Source: Dichomitus squalens LYAD-421 SS1
Taxonomy: Eukaryota > Basidiomycota > Agaricomycetes > Polyporales > Polyporaceae
Assembly (NCBI RefSeq): GCF_000275845.1
Contig: NW_006766962.1
Location: 16,526 to 80,525 of the forward strand
Direction: 5' to 3'
DNA length: 64,000 bases
In this document: positions 1 to 13,026 of the stretch, one piece after another
Layout: every line of letters starts with the position of its first letter
Numbering within the stretch: position 1 is the first letter of the stretch
The notes under the pieces: generated by a model
The model's input: only the letters and a program-made list of their open reading frames with translations
Told to the model about the DNA's origin: nothing
Database searches by the model: none
Position numbers and translations under genes: made by a program

Positions 1-652
1 CAGAGAGATCGACAAGATCGTCTCATGCTAGGTTTGTTAGGCCCGGGAAATCAGCCCAGCAAGTGAATGGTGACGTCGGGAGAGCTTATAAACTCGTTGA
101 CCTGGACTTATTGTACACAATGCGCCCAAGTCGGAAACAGAATCAGCACGACATATATATGGTTCAGCTGAGGGTGCCGCTCTGGGCTCGATGGCAACTG
201 GACTCAAACCTTGTGAGGCGACTCCATATCTCGAGACAAGCAACTTTATAGCTTCTGAATTGTCAAATCCTCGCGTCGCTCTCTAGTCCCAGCTCGGGGG
301 CATCATGCGGTCGTGTTGCACCTGCTGCCTGCGTGTCTCTCTGCTCGCTGTGCTGCAGACGCTTGAGCTGACCTTGAATGCAGCTAGGCAGGCGCCCAAT
401 AGGCGCGCGAGCAACTGAGCGACCGACAAGAATTGAGCACCCCTATTGGTTCAGAGATCACCAAAATTTGGTTCAGTCCTGAATCGTTTGCAGAAGGATT
501 CTATCGCAATTGTGTCGCAGTTGATCAGCGTAAGAAAGTCTAGTACAACGGCAGCAATGCGCGTCTACTCAGGTCTGCAAATACCCCGTCGTCGAGCCAG
601 CATAATCACCGACATCCTCATTCAATATTCATTCCTCGCTCATTCTGCCCTC
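1..652. other. gene-free left edge
   Basis: I see no convincing gene here. The open frames are short and lack splice-joined partners. The only structure is one end of a MITE-like element at about 447-506 (listed separately). The HNH gene's first plausible ATG follows at 653. Confidence 0.5.
447..506 (-). repeat. solo end of the MITE-2 family
   Basis: This stretch matches, at roughly 80% by eye, the right terminus of the element at 35948-36332. The shared blocks are a segment beginning ggttcagagatcacca, then tgaa, then tttgcagaa or cttgcagaa, and both copies end in TA. No partner inverted terminus is visible upstream, so it looks like a truncated copy. It sits about 150 bp before the HNH gene's start codon and could be part of its promoter. 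Confidence 0.55.
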
Positions 653-2416
653 ATGCCTATCCACGCTCGCACGACTTCATCAGGCTCTCACGATGGAAGC
701 GAATCCAGCTTGACCAGCTTGGCATCTTCCCGGTCCGAACGCCCTCCTCAGGGCCATCGTCCGCCACAGACCCCGCCAGGTGGGAACAAGCCTCCTGGTC
801 TGACGTTTTCTCCATCTGGCTCCTCGAACGCGTCGTCTCCGACCTCCACCAGGAGCTATGGGCTCTCCACCGAGGTGTACCCCTACGAGGCTTCTGCTCT
901 TTCCAACACCGTCAGGACTATTCTCGAAAGTAGCGCCGAGTCCGATAGAGACGACGCCCTGTATGCTCGCGCCCAACGCCACCTTCAGGTCCTCAACGAC
1001 CCACTTTACAACCAATACGACACTCCGCAGTGGGTGCGGCGCCGTGCATCATCAGCGAGGGCTGTCTTGTTCCAGGGATTTACTGTGAGAGGCCTTATCA
1101 AAGCGATGTACGCCACTGCGGAGGATCTCGGCCTCGAACGGGGAAAGAGATACGTCTCAGCCGCCATCTGTGCTTGCGCAGATGATGCCCGCCGGGCTCC
1201 AGACAACGTGGATCGCCTGGAGTTTCTGGCGCAAGGCTTGGAACGTCTCGCATCAACTTGGGCCGCATTCATGCTATGGCCGTGTACGTCGATGCCACAT
1301 CTAACATATCTGCGCTGACTGTCTCGACGTCTTCAGTTTATGCGCAGCAAGAAAACGCGGAACTGATTGTCGGCCTCGATGACATCTCTGGAAATGCTAC
1401 ACCCACAGAAACCAACACAGAGTCCATTATTGACGACGTTGGCTTGTCCAAAAATCGGTCGGGAGAACTGCGAGGTGATGTGAGTATTACGACTTGTATG
1501 CCAGGCCGGTCCAGTGTCGTTCTCATAGGCTTTCAGGTGGGCAGGCGGGAGGGACATAGGTCTGTAATCACCGGAGACATGGATGTGTATTTGTCCACCA
1601 GGAACAGGCCCGAAGGTGTGGCCACTGCATATCTCGAGGTTGCTCATATCTTCAAGCGTGCTCTTGTGGTGTACAACCGCAACACCGCGAAACAAAGGGT
1701 ATGGCAAGAGCGACAATCCGTTGATGACGATGCCCTTGCTTATTGAGATCGCAGACACGGTCAATAACAGCTACTCTCGAGATACTCCAGCACTACTGCC
1801 AACTCGATGAGAAGTACGTCAAGGATATAGGACTTCTGGACAGCCCCGTCAATGCGTTTTTGGTGGATAGCGGTTCTGTGCACAAGGCGTTCGACGACTT
1901 CCTGTGGTGCCTGAAGCCTACAGAGGTTTGTCTCTTCATTTGGGCTAACGTCCGGCTCCGTCTTCTCATACTTCTCTCTGTTAGATTCCGAATCAATACG
2001 AGTACAAGGAATACGATCATGCCATAAACCTACGGTATAACATGCCGACTGTGGTAGTGTTCAAGGACCACAGCATCGAGGACGCTGATACTGCAATTTC
2101 CACGCAATCATCCACCGACAATCCTTCCGAGCCTGGAACGTCGCGAGCTTCTCGCCACAGAAAACGACCCCACGACGCAATGGGCGTCGAGCTGCCCGAT
2201 CCTGAGCTGTTCAGGCTGCATGCTGCTCTGGCCGGCGTGTTGAACATGAGTGGCGCGGCCGGTATTTTCCAGCTGATCATGGACCGCCAAAACCCCGGCC
2301 AGCCGCCAGTGCCTAGTGCTGACGGCGAGGCGTTCTTCAAAGAGATAGTGGAAGATAACGAGCTGGGGGCTTTGAGGCAGTCGATTGCGGAGATGTGGTC
2401 TACTCCTCCCAATTAG
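653..2416 (+). CDS. HNH nuclease-domain protein (basidiomycete family)
   Basis: Five exons: 653-1283, 1337-1479, 1537-1698, 1755-1925 and 1985-2416, giving about 512 aa. All junctions have GT...AG ends and matching phases. The first 100 residues are a Ser/Pro-rich disordered tail. The middle carries the pattern of the HNH-like proteins common in mushrooms: an RxGHRxVITG segment, then a VAHIFKRA helix, then a block ending FDDFLWCLKPTE. In the relatives I know, the residue after GHR is usually Cys; here it is Ser, which may matter for metal binding. The C-terminal part (DPELFRLHAALAGVLNMSGA) is also typical of the family. The role is unknown in fungi. A start further upstream is possible, but 653 gives the most natural N-terminus. 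Confidence 0.72.
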
Positions 2417-2838
2417 TCTTAGTCCATGCCTTCCAGATATGCGCTTGATATGGGATCCTTTGAACAGTCAAGGGGGTATAGAATTATGGAGGGCAAGCAT
2501 GATCTAGTCGGGTCAATACCTCGTCGTGGTGGCTGGCATCGTAAGCGCTGGATGAATGGGGATTGCTTATGTAAGGGAAGCTTGTGAGCGTCTGCTGGGA
2601 CAACGCCCGCTGGATCAAGATGCCCTCGGCTCATGCCCGAAATGCTGTGGACCTCGCGCTGTCCGCGCCCAATCAGCGTTGCACATCCTTTCCCGGACAA
2701 CGGGCGCAACACACAGCGGGCGGCGTACAGCAGCAGAAGCAGTGTACGACACCCACAGCTCTCGTGTTGTATTTGAGCCTGCACCACCACCTTCGGTCTG
2801 AGCTCGACGACCGACACGGCGCGTAACTGCTCTCTAAT
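2417..2838. other. intergenic, HNH gene to Ypt1
   Basis: This holds the 3' flank of the HNH gene and the promoter/5' UTR of Ypt1, both on the plus strand. Open frames here overlap on both strands without splice support, and I call none of them. Confidence 0.5.
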
Positions 2839-3828
<990 letters not shown>

Positions 3829-4414
3829 ATACGTTAGGTCGCTTGCCCATATTGCTTATGGCTTGCCCCCTCTGTCGGATTCTATCTGTGTCATTCGCAT
3901 ACGCGTGCATTATATCCATCAGCTCGTACATACCTATTGCTTTCTACCTCGTCGCCTGTATCTCTACACATCGGATTTATATCATGCTAGCTGCCTTGTG
4001 CTGCAAACTCGCCCTGACCCCAGAGACAACGAAGGCCGTATGGCAAACAAGGTAGAGTAGACTTCGACCTGGTCGTGGTAGGCATATCTCCTAGCACTCT
4101 CCCCTGCTGTGATACGAGCTACAACGAGGCGACGTGATTCATTGCGGGGGGCGTGAAGTAGTAGGGGTAAGCAATGGGCGGTTCGAAGACAGTCAGGGTA
4201 CCGTAATTGTCAAGTACGTCTCGTGTACAACATCTCCCCTTCGGGCAAATCGAAGGCACATTAGGCCGATAGTGATGAGTAAATCCATTGAAGGCGTACC
4301 ACAGAGGCGACTACAATCAAAAGGTCGCTCATAAGGGAATGCGCCCACTGAGGTCTTGCAGATGGAACCGGTAGAGCCGCTGCGTGCCGATCGCTCACCA
4401 ACCACATCAGAAGC
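3829..4414. other. convergent intergenic, Ypt1 and methyltransferase
   Basis: The two flanking genes converge here, so this is expected to hold both 3' UTRs. I see no further coding signal. Confidence 0.5.
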
Positions 4415-5233
4415 TCAGCTAACCTGCTTGACCCCTCGCGCGACGAACCATTGCATATCCTGGCCCGTCGATCGCATCTTCGCCTTGAACGTCTCCCTCG
4501 TCTCAAACTTGGCCAGTCCGGCACCCTCAAACGCGTTCCGCATCTCTTCCTCGCTCAGCCCATGTTTGTGTGGGACGATGTGGTGATAGCCCTCGGAGAA
4601 TAACAAGCGGCCGTCCTCTTCCGCCTTGATATCCGCGACGAGTAGAGAGCCCCCGGGCTTGAGGAAAGACGCCAGAACCCGCGTCGTCTCCTCTATCGAG
4701 GGGAAGTGGTGGTACGACGCGCAACACTGAAACGAACCAATCAGCGGATGGCACATAGCGGCCCTGTGATATGGCACGCACGACGACAATGTCGAACTTG
4801 AGCCCGTCAAGCTCGCCCGGTTCCCCCTTCAGCTCAGCACACACGGCCCGCATCTCATCGGGCTCCAGTCCCTGGTTCGCTGCTTGTGCGTTGTAGCGGT
4901 CGACCGAGGCCTCGCTGATATCCACGCCGACGACCGCCTTGACGTATTGGCAGAGCTGCCGGGATACGTTCCCTATACTCCGGTCGTATCGCATGAGGCC
5001 TGTCAGCGTTAGATCTGCGAGGCATCAGACGGACCTGTGCCACAAGCATAGTCCATAGCCACAGTCTCGTCTTCGTCGAAGAGTTCTGGCCACGTCTTGC
5101 GCATCGCCGCGACGTTCCTGCGCCCTAGCTCCTGTCCGTGGCCATGATCATGGTGTGCCTGTTCGTCGAAGTAAGCTTTGTTCGCCGCTGCGAACTCGTC
5201 TGGTCTGGTCTGTGCGGCGGTATAGTCGGCCAT
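4415..5233 (-). CDS. class I SAM-dependent methyltransferase
   Basis: Three exons on the minus strand, 5233-5035, 4999-4782 and 4726-4415, give 242 aa. Motif I is MDYACGTG, with the intron splitting its last glycine codon. Next comes VVGVDISEASVDRYN (acidic end of strand 2, binding the SAM ribose), then FDIVV followed by CCASYHHF. A C-terminal half with LKPGGSLLVADIK completes the Rossmann-type fold of the UbiE/Coq5-like superfamily. The longer open frame begins with GTG; I used the in-frame ATG at 5233. The substrate cannot be told from sequence. The first donor is GTCCGT, which is weak, but phase and motif I continuity support it. Confidence 0.82.
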
Positions 5234-5734
5234 AGCATCAGCCTGACCCACGGTAGTGCATAAGAAGCCGCGACCCGCAGTGTAGACGGCGCCTTCTTCG
5301 TCGGGAGCGATAGCCGGCCCGACTCACTCTCGAGAATGGGTGGCCAAGTTCAAGCGGCTTGAATATGCAGAGGAACAGCCACAAAGACGGATGGATCGAT
5401 ATCATATAGACTACGGGATGAGTATCATCAAGAATGTACTATGTATGCAATAGCGGCAGAGCGAAGAAAACAGCCTGTAATCGACAGCCATCCGAAGACA
5501 TAGTGTGCGCATACGTGGGAGAGCATCTACCAGGCATTTGAACCGCAAGCTGTACTAGGGACGCAGCAAAGGAAAATATCGCCAGTGATAGAGTTAGTGG
5601 AGGAGTTGTGGTAAAGGGTAGAACGACCACGAATCCGTGACACAAACGGCAATTCGTACATATGAATAAAGGAATGGGGCTGGACCAACCGTCAAGAGCA
5701 AACCATTCGGGCGTAAAAAGCCCCTTGAGCATGA
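5234..5734. other. intergenic, methyltransferase to Rap1
   Basis: This is the promoter side of the methyltransferase and the 3' side of the Rap1 gene. I find no coding exon that joins to either neighbour. Confidence 0.5.
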
Positions 5735-8018
5735 TTAGCCCCTAATCTTGCCACTCCGCGTCCTCCTCGCGCTCTTTTGCTTAGCAACCTCAAAAGCCTT
5801 GGTCCCGGGCGGAGGGTTATACGGCTCGTGCCTTGCGCTTTCCCTCGCCCTCCTCCTCTCCGCGCTCGCACGTGTGCCGTCCAACGGGACATGATTGACC
5901 GGGTCCCGGGGTTGCTGCGAGGACGACGTCGACGTCGACTCTGCCACGCTCGGCGCCCGTAGCAGGCTCCGCGAGGCTGAGGGTGTGACTGGGGCCTGAG
6001 CCTGGGCACGAGACGAGGCCGACGGTCCGGGGGCGACGGACCCGATAGCGCGTGGGGGCGCCATACCTCCGACTAGGTCGAGGGTCTTTGCGAAGTCCTC
6101 CAAGTCCTCATCTTGCTCGTAGAGCAGAGGTCGCTTGCGCGCTCTGGACACAGCTCGGCTAGGGCCTGCTTGTGCGTCGCTCGCACTGGAACGTGGAGGG
6201 TTGCGCTGGGGGTTCAGACTTAGAAGCGCACGCTCGTCGTCACTGTCGAGTTCCTCCAGCTCGAAGGGCACATCGGGGGACAACCGCCCGCTATGCTCGA
6301 CGCTGCCGTCAAGCATCTCCTCCACCACTTCGGCGTCCTCGTTCGTCTGTCCGGCAGGTGGCGATTGCGAGAAAGACTCTAAGTCTGCTGGTTCATCAGG
6401 TCGGTGGTCTTGGTCCTGTTGCACCTGGGCCTGGTAGCTACTGCGCTGCTGCTGTACACGGCCACGCTCCGAGTCGATCAAAACGAACGGTTTGGCGATG
6501 TTCCTCCTGCGTTTCTGTGGTCGAGAGTCGACCTCCTGATCCTCGTGCAGGGGCGTTTCTAGACGCCGCTGCGCTGTGCTGCGCGGCTGCGTCAGGTTCA
6601 CGAGCGTCATCTGGGAACTCATCGGAAATTGGCTCGCAGCACGGGCTGCCGCATTCGGTCTCACCGGTCGAGGGGTGGGCGGTTTCTTCGCCGGCTGGGA
6701 AGCACGGGGCGAAGGGGCCGGCGAGGGACTGTGCTGCGTGCCAGATGGGCCCGCCTCCTCTGGCCCAGGTCGATCGAAGTCATGAGGGAAATCAAAGCTA
6801 CCCGTTGCGTGAGCAGATAGCAACGTGGAAGTGGGGGTGGTCACTCACTCGTCGTCGAGCCCGACAGTGGACTGGAATTCGCCGGTGTCATCGAGGTCTT
6901 GATGACGAGGCCGTGCCATGTTACCAGGCGCAGAACGACGCCCGTAAGGTGGTTTCGTCGACGACGGACCTGGCAATCTCCGAGGACCGAAATCCGTTTG
7001 TCTCCTCTCAGCATTTCGACCGACTGAGGCCTGAGCTGGAGATGGATGCCGTTGAGCGTCCTCTTCCCCTGGAAGCTCGTCGTTCTCTTGCTGCTCTTCG
7101 GCATCAGTGTCCTCGTAGTCCTCCTCTTCGTCCGAGGGCTGGTACTGGTTTTTCTTCATGAACTCGTAGTGCTGCTTTGCATTCACGAGCCGGCTGTATT
7201 CATAAAGGCCCTTGCCGTCCACGGGCGGGGGGTTGGCCGCAACTATCTGATCGATGATGGGATCCAGACGTGCATCGTTCTTCCTATATCGCTCCCGCCA
7301 GGAATGCCATGTGTGGCGTCTCGCCCAACCAAATTCGTGCTCATTCTAACCGACCTCACTCAGGGCCAGAACAAGTATAAGCAGAGCGAGATTACGCACT
7401 TTCCATCCGTCGTCTACCAGCTCTTTATAGAATACCTCACCGTAACGACCACCAGCCTCTTTATTAGGTATCCTCAAAGCGATGTATTCGCATAGGTGCC
7501 GGTCATCTTGACTGGTAAAGTTTACCCGATTCCTGGGTACATTGAGATGGAGAGCATTGGAGATTACGTGCTGAGAACTCACTCTCCAGGGATTCGACCA
7601 CCCATGGACCTCTGCCTGATAGGTTCGTGCGCGTAACGGCGGTTCCGGATGCACGTGTTCACAAACGTCGGCTTCTCCACATACTTCCTAGAGGAGCTAT
7701 ACTTGTACTCCAGCTTGTAGAACGCCTTCCCCTCCTTCGCGATGATCGTATCTGCGTCCTCTTCCCGGGGACAGATACGCCCACCGTGCGCCTGCAGACC
7801 GCGTTCAGTCCACCGCACCCGTACTGGAAACCAGGAATGTGAAGGGTGCATCTCACCATTACTTTCCTCGCAAGCTCCTCACGCTGTCCGGGAGTCAAAG
7901 CCCAACGATCTCCCGGTTCGTTCGTGCCATGGAGGTAAAACGCGACAGGTTCCCCGTTCACAACGAAGATCTGCCCTTGAGCTGGTGCCTCCGCAGTAGC
8001 TTCTCTTGACTGTGCCAT
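5735..8018 (-). CDS. RAP1: telomere-binding protein Rap1 homologue (BRCT + Myb)
   Basis: Five exons, 8018-7857, 7791-7583, 7532-7400, 7345-6849 and 6797-5735, give 687 aa. The N-terminus (about residues 15-115) resembles the Rap1 BRCT domain: FVVNGEPVAFYLHG, then HGGRICPREEDADTI, ending in a TFVNTCI-type segment. It is followed by the Rap1-type Myb domain (about 124-190): FTSQDDRHLCEYIALRIP, NKEAGGRYGEVFYKELV, then WARRHTWHSWRERYRKN, which is the recognition-helix signature of this family. The remaining ~490 residues are acidic, Ser/Pro-rich and disordered-looking, ending in a basic RRTRSGKIRG tail. I do not recognise the C-terminal RCT domain of yeast Rap1. Known Rap1 proteins act at telomeres in shelterin-like complexes. 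The first donor may be GTGAGA (used) or GTAATG six bases earlier. Confidence 0.85.
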
Positions 8019-8369
8019 GTCTTAGTCGCACGCGCATAGACAAAAAGCCGCGTGCTCGGGATGGTGGGGGTATTAAACACGTCCAGATTATGTAGACATA
8101 GCGCGGTCGAGACGCGAACCGGTGGGACGGCGACTTGAACCAGACGCCGGATAGACGCCACGAGCCACTCCCAAATTGAAAGTGTAACTGTTGACGTTGA
8201 TCGGCAACTCGTAGACTTATAGCAAGATGGGTATCTCACAAGCCCGTGTTTCAACGTTAACGGGGGTTTGTGCTGCCATGCTTGCAATTGTATGATTGCA
8301 TAAACTTCCCCTCAAGGCGAAGATTGAATGACCTCACAGTGCCAACAGCAAGCATAAGAGCCCTATAGA
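8019..8369. other. intergenic, Rap1 to tRNA-Gly
   Basis: This is the promoter region of Rap1 (minus strand) and the 5' flank of the tRNA gene (plus strand). No gene is visible. Confidence 0.5.
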
Positions 8370-8440
8370 GCATTCGTGGTGTAGCGGTAACATTGGGTCT
8401 TCCCATGGCCTAGCTCCGGGTTCGACTCCCGGCGGATGCA
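8370..8440 (+). tRNA. tRNA-Gly (CCC anticodon), copy 1
   Basis: A 71-nt cloverleaf can be drawn by hand. The acceptor stem gcattcg pairs with cggatgc plus discriminator A. The anticodon stem gggtc/ggcct closes the 7-base loop ttcccat, with CCC at 8402-8404. The T arm is ccggg-ttcgact-cccgg. The internal B box ggttcgactcc lies at 8419-8429. There is no intron and no encoded CCA, as expected for a nuclear gene. It is identical over all 71 nt to the copy at 18679-18749 on the other strand. Confidence 0.95.
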
Positions 8441-8460
8441 ATCTATTCCTTGCTTCTGTC

Positions 8461-8466
8461 TTTTTT
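8461..8466 (+). terminator. RNA polymerase III terminator
   Basis: A run of six T lies 20 nt past the tRNA-Gly 3' end, on the same strand. This is the usual Pol III stop. Confidence 0.75.
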
Positions 8467-9208
8467 AGCATCATGAAGCACGAATCCTTCGGGCCGCGAA
8501 CTTCGAGTACCGACTGTCGGCGAAACGTCATCGCGTGGCTATGTCTATGCGCAGACAGACATGGTATACTACAACATGCTTGGCAGCTGGAGTCGAGAGT
8601 TGGCAGCGTAACGGTGGTGTGATAGGCTGACATCTCTACGGACTGCCGAATTCGACATGATGCCTGGCAGTCGACCAAATATCACGACACAAACAACCTG
8701 ATTACTCTCAAAGAACATTGGCGACGCCATCCGACATCCATCGTGCTCAGTGCGACATATGTATTCACAACAACGTCAAAGCGACTGGCGACACAGAAAT
8801 CTATCTGTCTAGCGATACATATGCGATACGCATCGCGGCGCCCAATCCCGTTCCTCCCTGCGACGCGTCCGCTGCGCGTCGTGTCTCGCGACCCTTATAC
8901 GCGAAATCCATAACCAGTTGTGAACTTGTGGTAAGAATCGAGAGCGAAGAACAGGTGCGTCGAGCACGGGCGCGAATGTAACAATAGTAATAGAGTAGCG
9001 AACGATGGAGCAGGAAGGGAAAAAAAGCAAAGACGGAATGGCAGAGACGAGAGATCGAGTATGTAACGGGAGATGCAGGTGGATGTGTGTATGCGTGAAG
9101 CAGGGAAGCGTGCCACGTGAGTGTGGACCGGGACCAATGGTGACGTCAGGGATCGTATTGTTGAACCAAGGGAGGCTCCAAGGAGCGTATCACGGAGAGC
9201 GAAGCTGC
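8467..9208. other. intergenic, tRNA to the PL14 array
   Basis: No gene is visible. This includes the 3' flank of the first lyase gene, which ends here on the minus strand. Confidence 0.5.
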
Positions 9209-10610
9209 TCAGAATGTATCCGTGATGGCCATCGAGAAGTCGGAGAAGTACGTGTTCTGCGACTTGGGCGACGCCCACGAGGAGTCGTGGCCTGTAGAGT
9301 CAGTCAATCAGTCAGGAACCATAAGGAGTAGCGACAGCGAGGAAACCCACCTCCGAAGAACGTCTGCATCTGGATGCCCTGGAACTTGCCCGCGCTGGAG
9401 CTGCGGAGAACGAGGCCCGAGACGGTCCAAATGCTCTTGCCCTCGACGAACAGCTCGATCTCGCCATTTTCCTGGCCGACGTCGTTGAGACGGACACGCT
9501 GGCCGATCGTGGTACGGGCCCCGGCTTTGAAGTAGAACGAGCCACGGCCGACGGAGGCACCATAGGTGTCGTTGCAGTCGGACTCGGGCGCGACGTTGCA
9601 AACAGCCTTATTGGCAGAGAAATCGGGCGGGAGGTAAGTGTACATCTCTCCCTTGCCATCGGTGCGCCACATGAAACGAGCCGAGAAGCAGCGGTCGTCA
9701 CGACGGCCACCGGAGCACGAGGCAGCGATGTCGAAGGAGTTGCCGCCGACTGTGAATGTAACAGTGGGTATCAGCCGAATGAACACCATGTGAAAACTAT
9801 TAACGACACGAGCGCACGACGAGCACATGTTCAAGCCGGATAGCCGCTGAAGGTAGCTACACCGAGATCATGAAAACGGCCTGCGCGGGCATGATCGCGT
9901 ATATGACTTCCGAGCATACAGTGCTCGGCAAGAGGTACGACGCAGGAAGGCTACTCACAGACACCGGGAAGCTTGCCACCCTTGTTCCAGTCGAAGCCCT
10001 CGTCGAAGTACACGGAGTACGAAAATGTGACTTCCTTGGCGTTGTCGAGGTCGAACTGAGACGGGCCGGTGGCGTAGAAGGAAAGACCGCCCTGAGGATC
10101 GTGGTCATAGGTGTAGGAGCCCTCCGGGTAGTGCGCCTGCATCGACTTCTTGCCGTCCGGTGCGGTCACGTAGTTGTGCGAGAGCTCTGAAAGAAGCTTC
10201 TCGACACCGAGAGTGCCGTCATCAAGCGGGAGAGCGGCATCGGACGCGGTGGAGGTAGTCCAGGACGCGCTGTGGGAGACAGGGAAGAGCTTCTTAAGCA
10301 AGCTGGTGGGGCCAGCATTAGCGGTAGCAGAGGGCTGCGCGCTGCTGCTGGTGGAGTGGTGAGAGGAGCTGGAAGACTTGACGGTGCTGCCGGACGCGTG
10401 GGTCGAGGATGCCTTCGAACTTGTGAGGTGCGTTGAAGTCGACGCAACCGCAGTGCTCGTGGAGACCGCAGACGAAACAGACGTGCTCGTCGCAACGGAA
10501 GCAGAGACACTGGGAGCCTTGCAAGTCCTCCGACGGTGGTGTGCTGGAGCAGCCGAGACCGACAGGAGAGAGAAGGCAAAGACAGCAAGGAGAGTCCTAA
10601 AGGCGTACAT
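9209..10610 (-). CDS. secreted polysaccharide lyase family 14-like protein, paralogue A
   Basis: Three exons, 10610-9959, 9749-9351 and 9291-9209, give 377 aa. An N-terminal signal peptide (MYAFRTLLAVFAFSLLSVSA) is followed by a roughly 90-residue Ser/Thr/Ala-rich linker that the three sister genes lack. The catalytic-type domain then has the PL14 hallmarks: GGLSFYATGP, KGGKLPGV-FGG, a cysteine pair around CSGGRRDDRCFSARFMW, and a C-terminal beta-strand segment DSSWASPKSQNTYFSDFS. Both introns are phase 1. Family members cleave uronate-containing glycans by beta-elimination; the real substrate is unknown. The linker could be O-glycosylated or anchor the enzyme in the wall. Confidence 0.78.
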
Positions 10611-11975
10611 GATCGAGATGGCCTATTTCCACAAAATGAGTGTCGTTTGGTTGGAGAACCGAGTCTATAGAGACAGTGGGGAGTTAAAGAACGATGGCTG
10701 TGCAGGAGACTGCACGAAACCTGGCGGAAGTGGGGAGGAGGAGGGAGGAGTGAATGAGGGAAAGAGAGAGAATAAGTATAGAGAAAATGACGGCCGGGAT
10801 ACCAAAGCATCAGCCGTGAGACGCCCGGTGGAGTTGACCCTAATCCAGCGTCTCGTTGCCGTCGCAAGCTTCGGCCATTGTCCACCTCAACTAATTGCTC
10901 AGCCATGGTCTGCCCATGTGCATGAGCTTTCATTCAGGGCATTCTCAAGAGAGCTTCCACGCTATGGCCGCATCCTAGTAAGGTGGCAGCCTCATCAGTA
11001 TAGAGGACGGACACTCACCGTCAGTACATCCGTCGGACGATTACACATGCCGAAGGGGGCACTGCACCTGTTGATCGCTGCGTTGCACGCAACTTGACGC
11101 AAAGCTGGAGTGGCGGCCCTTTGCAACCGGATGCGAAGCAAATTCGGCAGTCACCTCCGGAAACGAGGCAGCTTCATATCCTCAAGCGACTCCGCCATTC
11201 CTTAAGTACATCTTGAATAGACACCTCTTCATCCAAGCAAGACGGCGAGAATGTAATTGGGGCCTGTTCGCTTTGCCTGAAATGCTTGCAGGATACCAAT
11301 TTGTCTGTGGTGGCTTGCCACGTCGGGTCGAGGATACCTGGATAACACAGATTGAGCTTCTTTGGAGCGCGACAGCGACGCTACAGAACCGTAAGGACGA
11401 TGCCTGTGACGGTACATGGTACGTACAGGCGGCAGGAACATATCACATACTTGTGAACCCAGATGATTCGATATTGCTCATGATCTTCAGAGACCGGGTG
11501 TCGAGCAGAGGGGTACAGACTTACCTCTCACATGCTTCGACAAAGGGGTCCCCCTCGATATCGCATGAACTGCTTAGCGAACAGCAGGCAGGACCGTGGA
11601 AGTTGGTGGATCCGAAGTAGCTGTAGACGTCAAATCTCGGATGTCGGTCTTGAAGACTACAATCTGGAGTCCTACGACTATTAACAACTCAGATTCAGGA
11701 GATTCTGTGAGAGTTTGTATGGCGGGAGATGGATGCATCGAGACGTCTCGCAGAGCAATGTGGCCATCACAGAACAGCAGTTCATGGCACCGGAGCTATG
11801 GAGGGGCGAGCAAACCCAAATAGCATCATCTCACGGTTGTGGACACCGAAGTACACCTGATAGGAGCGGAGCGTGCTAAATATATGCGCGCACAACCCTT
11901 GATTGGCAGACGTGTAGTACAAATATACATAGCGCAGCTCAGCATGATACAGGTGAGCAGGGACGATCCTGACAT
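10611..11975. other. intergenic between PL14 paralogues A and B
   Basis: About 1.36 kb with no recognisable gene. I looked for a degraded fifth lyase copy (KGGKLPG or MWRT motifs on either strand) and did not see one. A 135-codon plus-strand frame at about 11213-11620 starts with TTG and resembles nothing I know. Upstream of A there is a TATA-like tctatag on the minus strand around 10664-10670. Confidence 0.5.
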
Positions 11976-13026
11976 CTATAGCTGCTCGGTGATTGCCACG
12001 GAGAAGTCGCCGAAGTACGAATTGACGTCCTTTGGAGTTGCCCAAGAGGCGTCCGAACCTACAAGCCGTTTGAGCGTCAACCTGCTTGCCCGTTGGTGTA
12101 TTGTACATCACGTACCTCCGAAGAACGTCTGCATCTGGATGCCACGGATGCGCCCGGAGTCCGCCGTGCGAAGTGTCAGGCCGGTGACGGTGAATATACT
12201 ACGTCCGTTCACGAAGAGCTCGAGTTCTCCGTTCTGCTGCCCAACGTCGTTCAGGCGCACACGCTCCCCGATGATGGTGCGCGTGCCTGCGGCAAACTTG
12301 AACGAGCCGCGCCCAACGGAGCACCCGTAGGTGGGGTTGCATGTTGACATAGGCTTGACGCCTCCGAGGTGAGCCTTGTTGTTGGCAGCATCTGGAGGGA
12401 GGTAGGTGTAGAGCTCCCCGGCCCCAGCCGTGCGCCACATGAAACGGACGGAGAAGCAGCCGTCGTCGCGGCGGCCGCCTGAACACGAGTAAGCTTCCTC
12501 ATCGCTGTTACCGCCATCTGTCCGACTACCATCAGCAGCACGCCCGAGTGAGATGTAACAACTGCGAATACGTACACAACCCAGGAAGCTTTCCGCCCTT
12601 CACGAAGTCAAAGCCTTCCTCGAAGAGCACGGAATAAGTGAGGGTCGCCTCTCTCGCCGTGGTCAAGTCAACCGACTGAGGGCCTGGGGCGTAGAAAGAA
12701 AGGCCGCCTCGAGGCGTTCCAGAGGGATTATAGGACCCCTTAGGGTAGAAGGCCTTGATGGAGTAGACACCATCCGGCGCGCTCACGTAGGGATGAGAGT
12801 AATCGTGCGCTTCCTTGGTCGGACGGAGTGTGGCGTCATTGAAAGGAAGTGCGTTCCGTATCTGTGACGAGACGGACCAGCTGTCGTTGGAGAGGATGGG
12901 GAAGAGAGTCTTGTCGGATGATGCCGAAGCAGAAGCATTGTTGGAGCTCTGCACTGGACAGCTATGCGGTACAGCGGACACAGAGGAAAGCACGAGAGCA
13001 AGGGTGAATGCGAACGTCGGCAGCAT
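11976..13026 (-). CDS. secreted polysaccharide lyase family 14-like protein, paralogue B
   Basis: Exons 13026-12576, 12517-12116 and 12058-11976 give 311 aa. I chose the ATG at 13026 because it opens a clean signal peptide (MLPTFAFTLALVLSSVSA); an in-frame ATG at 13083 would add 19 residues. The domain shows GGLSFYAPGP, KGGKLPGLYGG (split by the phase-1 first intron), CSGGRRDDGCFSVRFMW, RTAGAGELYTYLPP, IQMQTFFGG (second intron) and SDASWATPKDVNSYFGDFS. Cysteines are conserved with the other copies, suggesting disulfides and an extracellular location. It is the second of four tandem copies on the same strand. Confidence 0.78.

Noticed and set aside
11213..11620. 135-codon plus-strand frame between PL14 paralogues A and B
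   Set aside because: It starts with TTG, resembles no protein I know, and has no splice partner. It is not counted as a gene or as a lyase relic.
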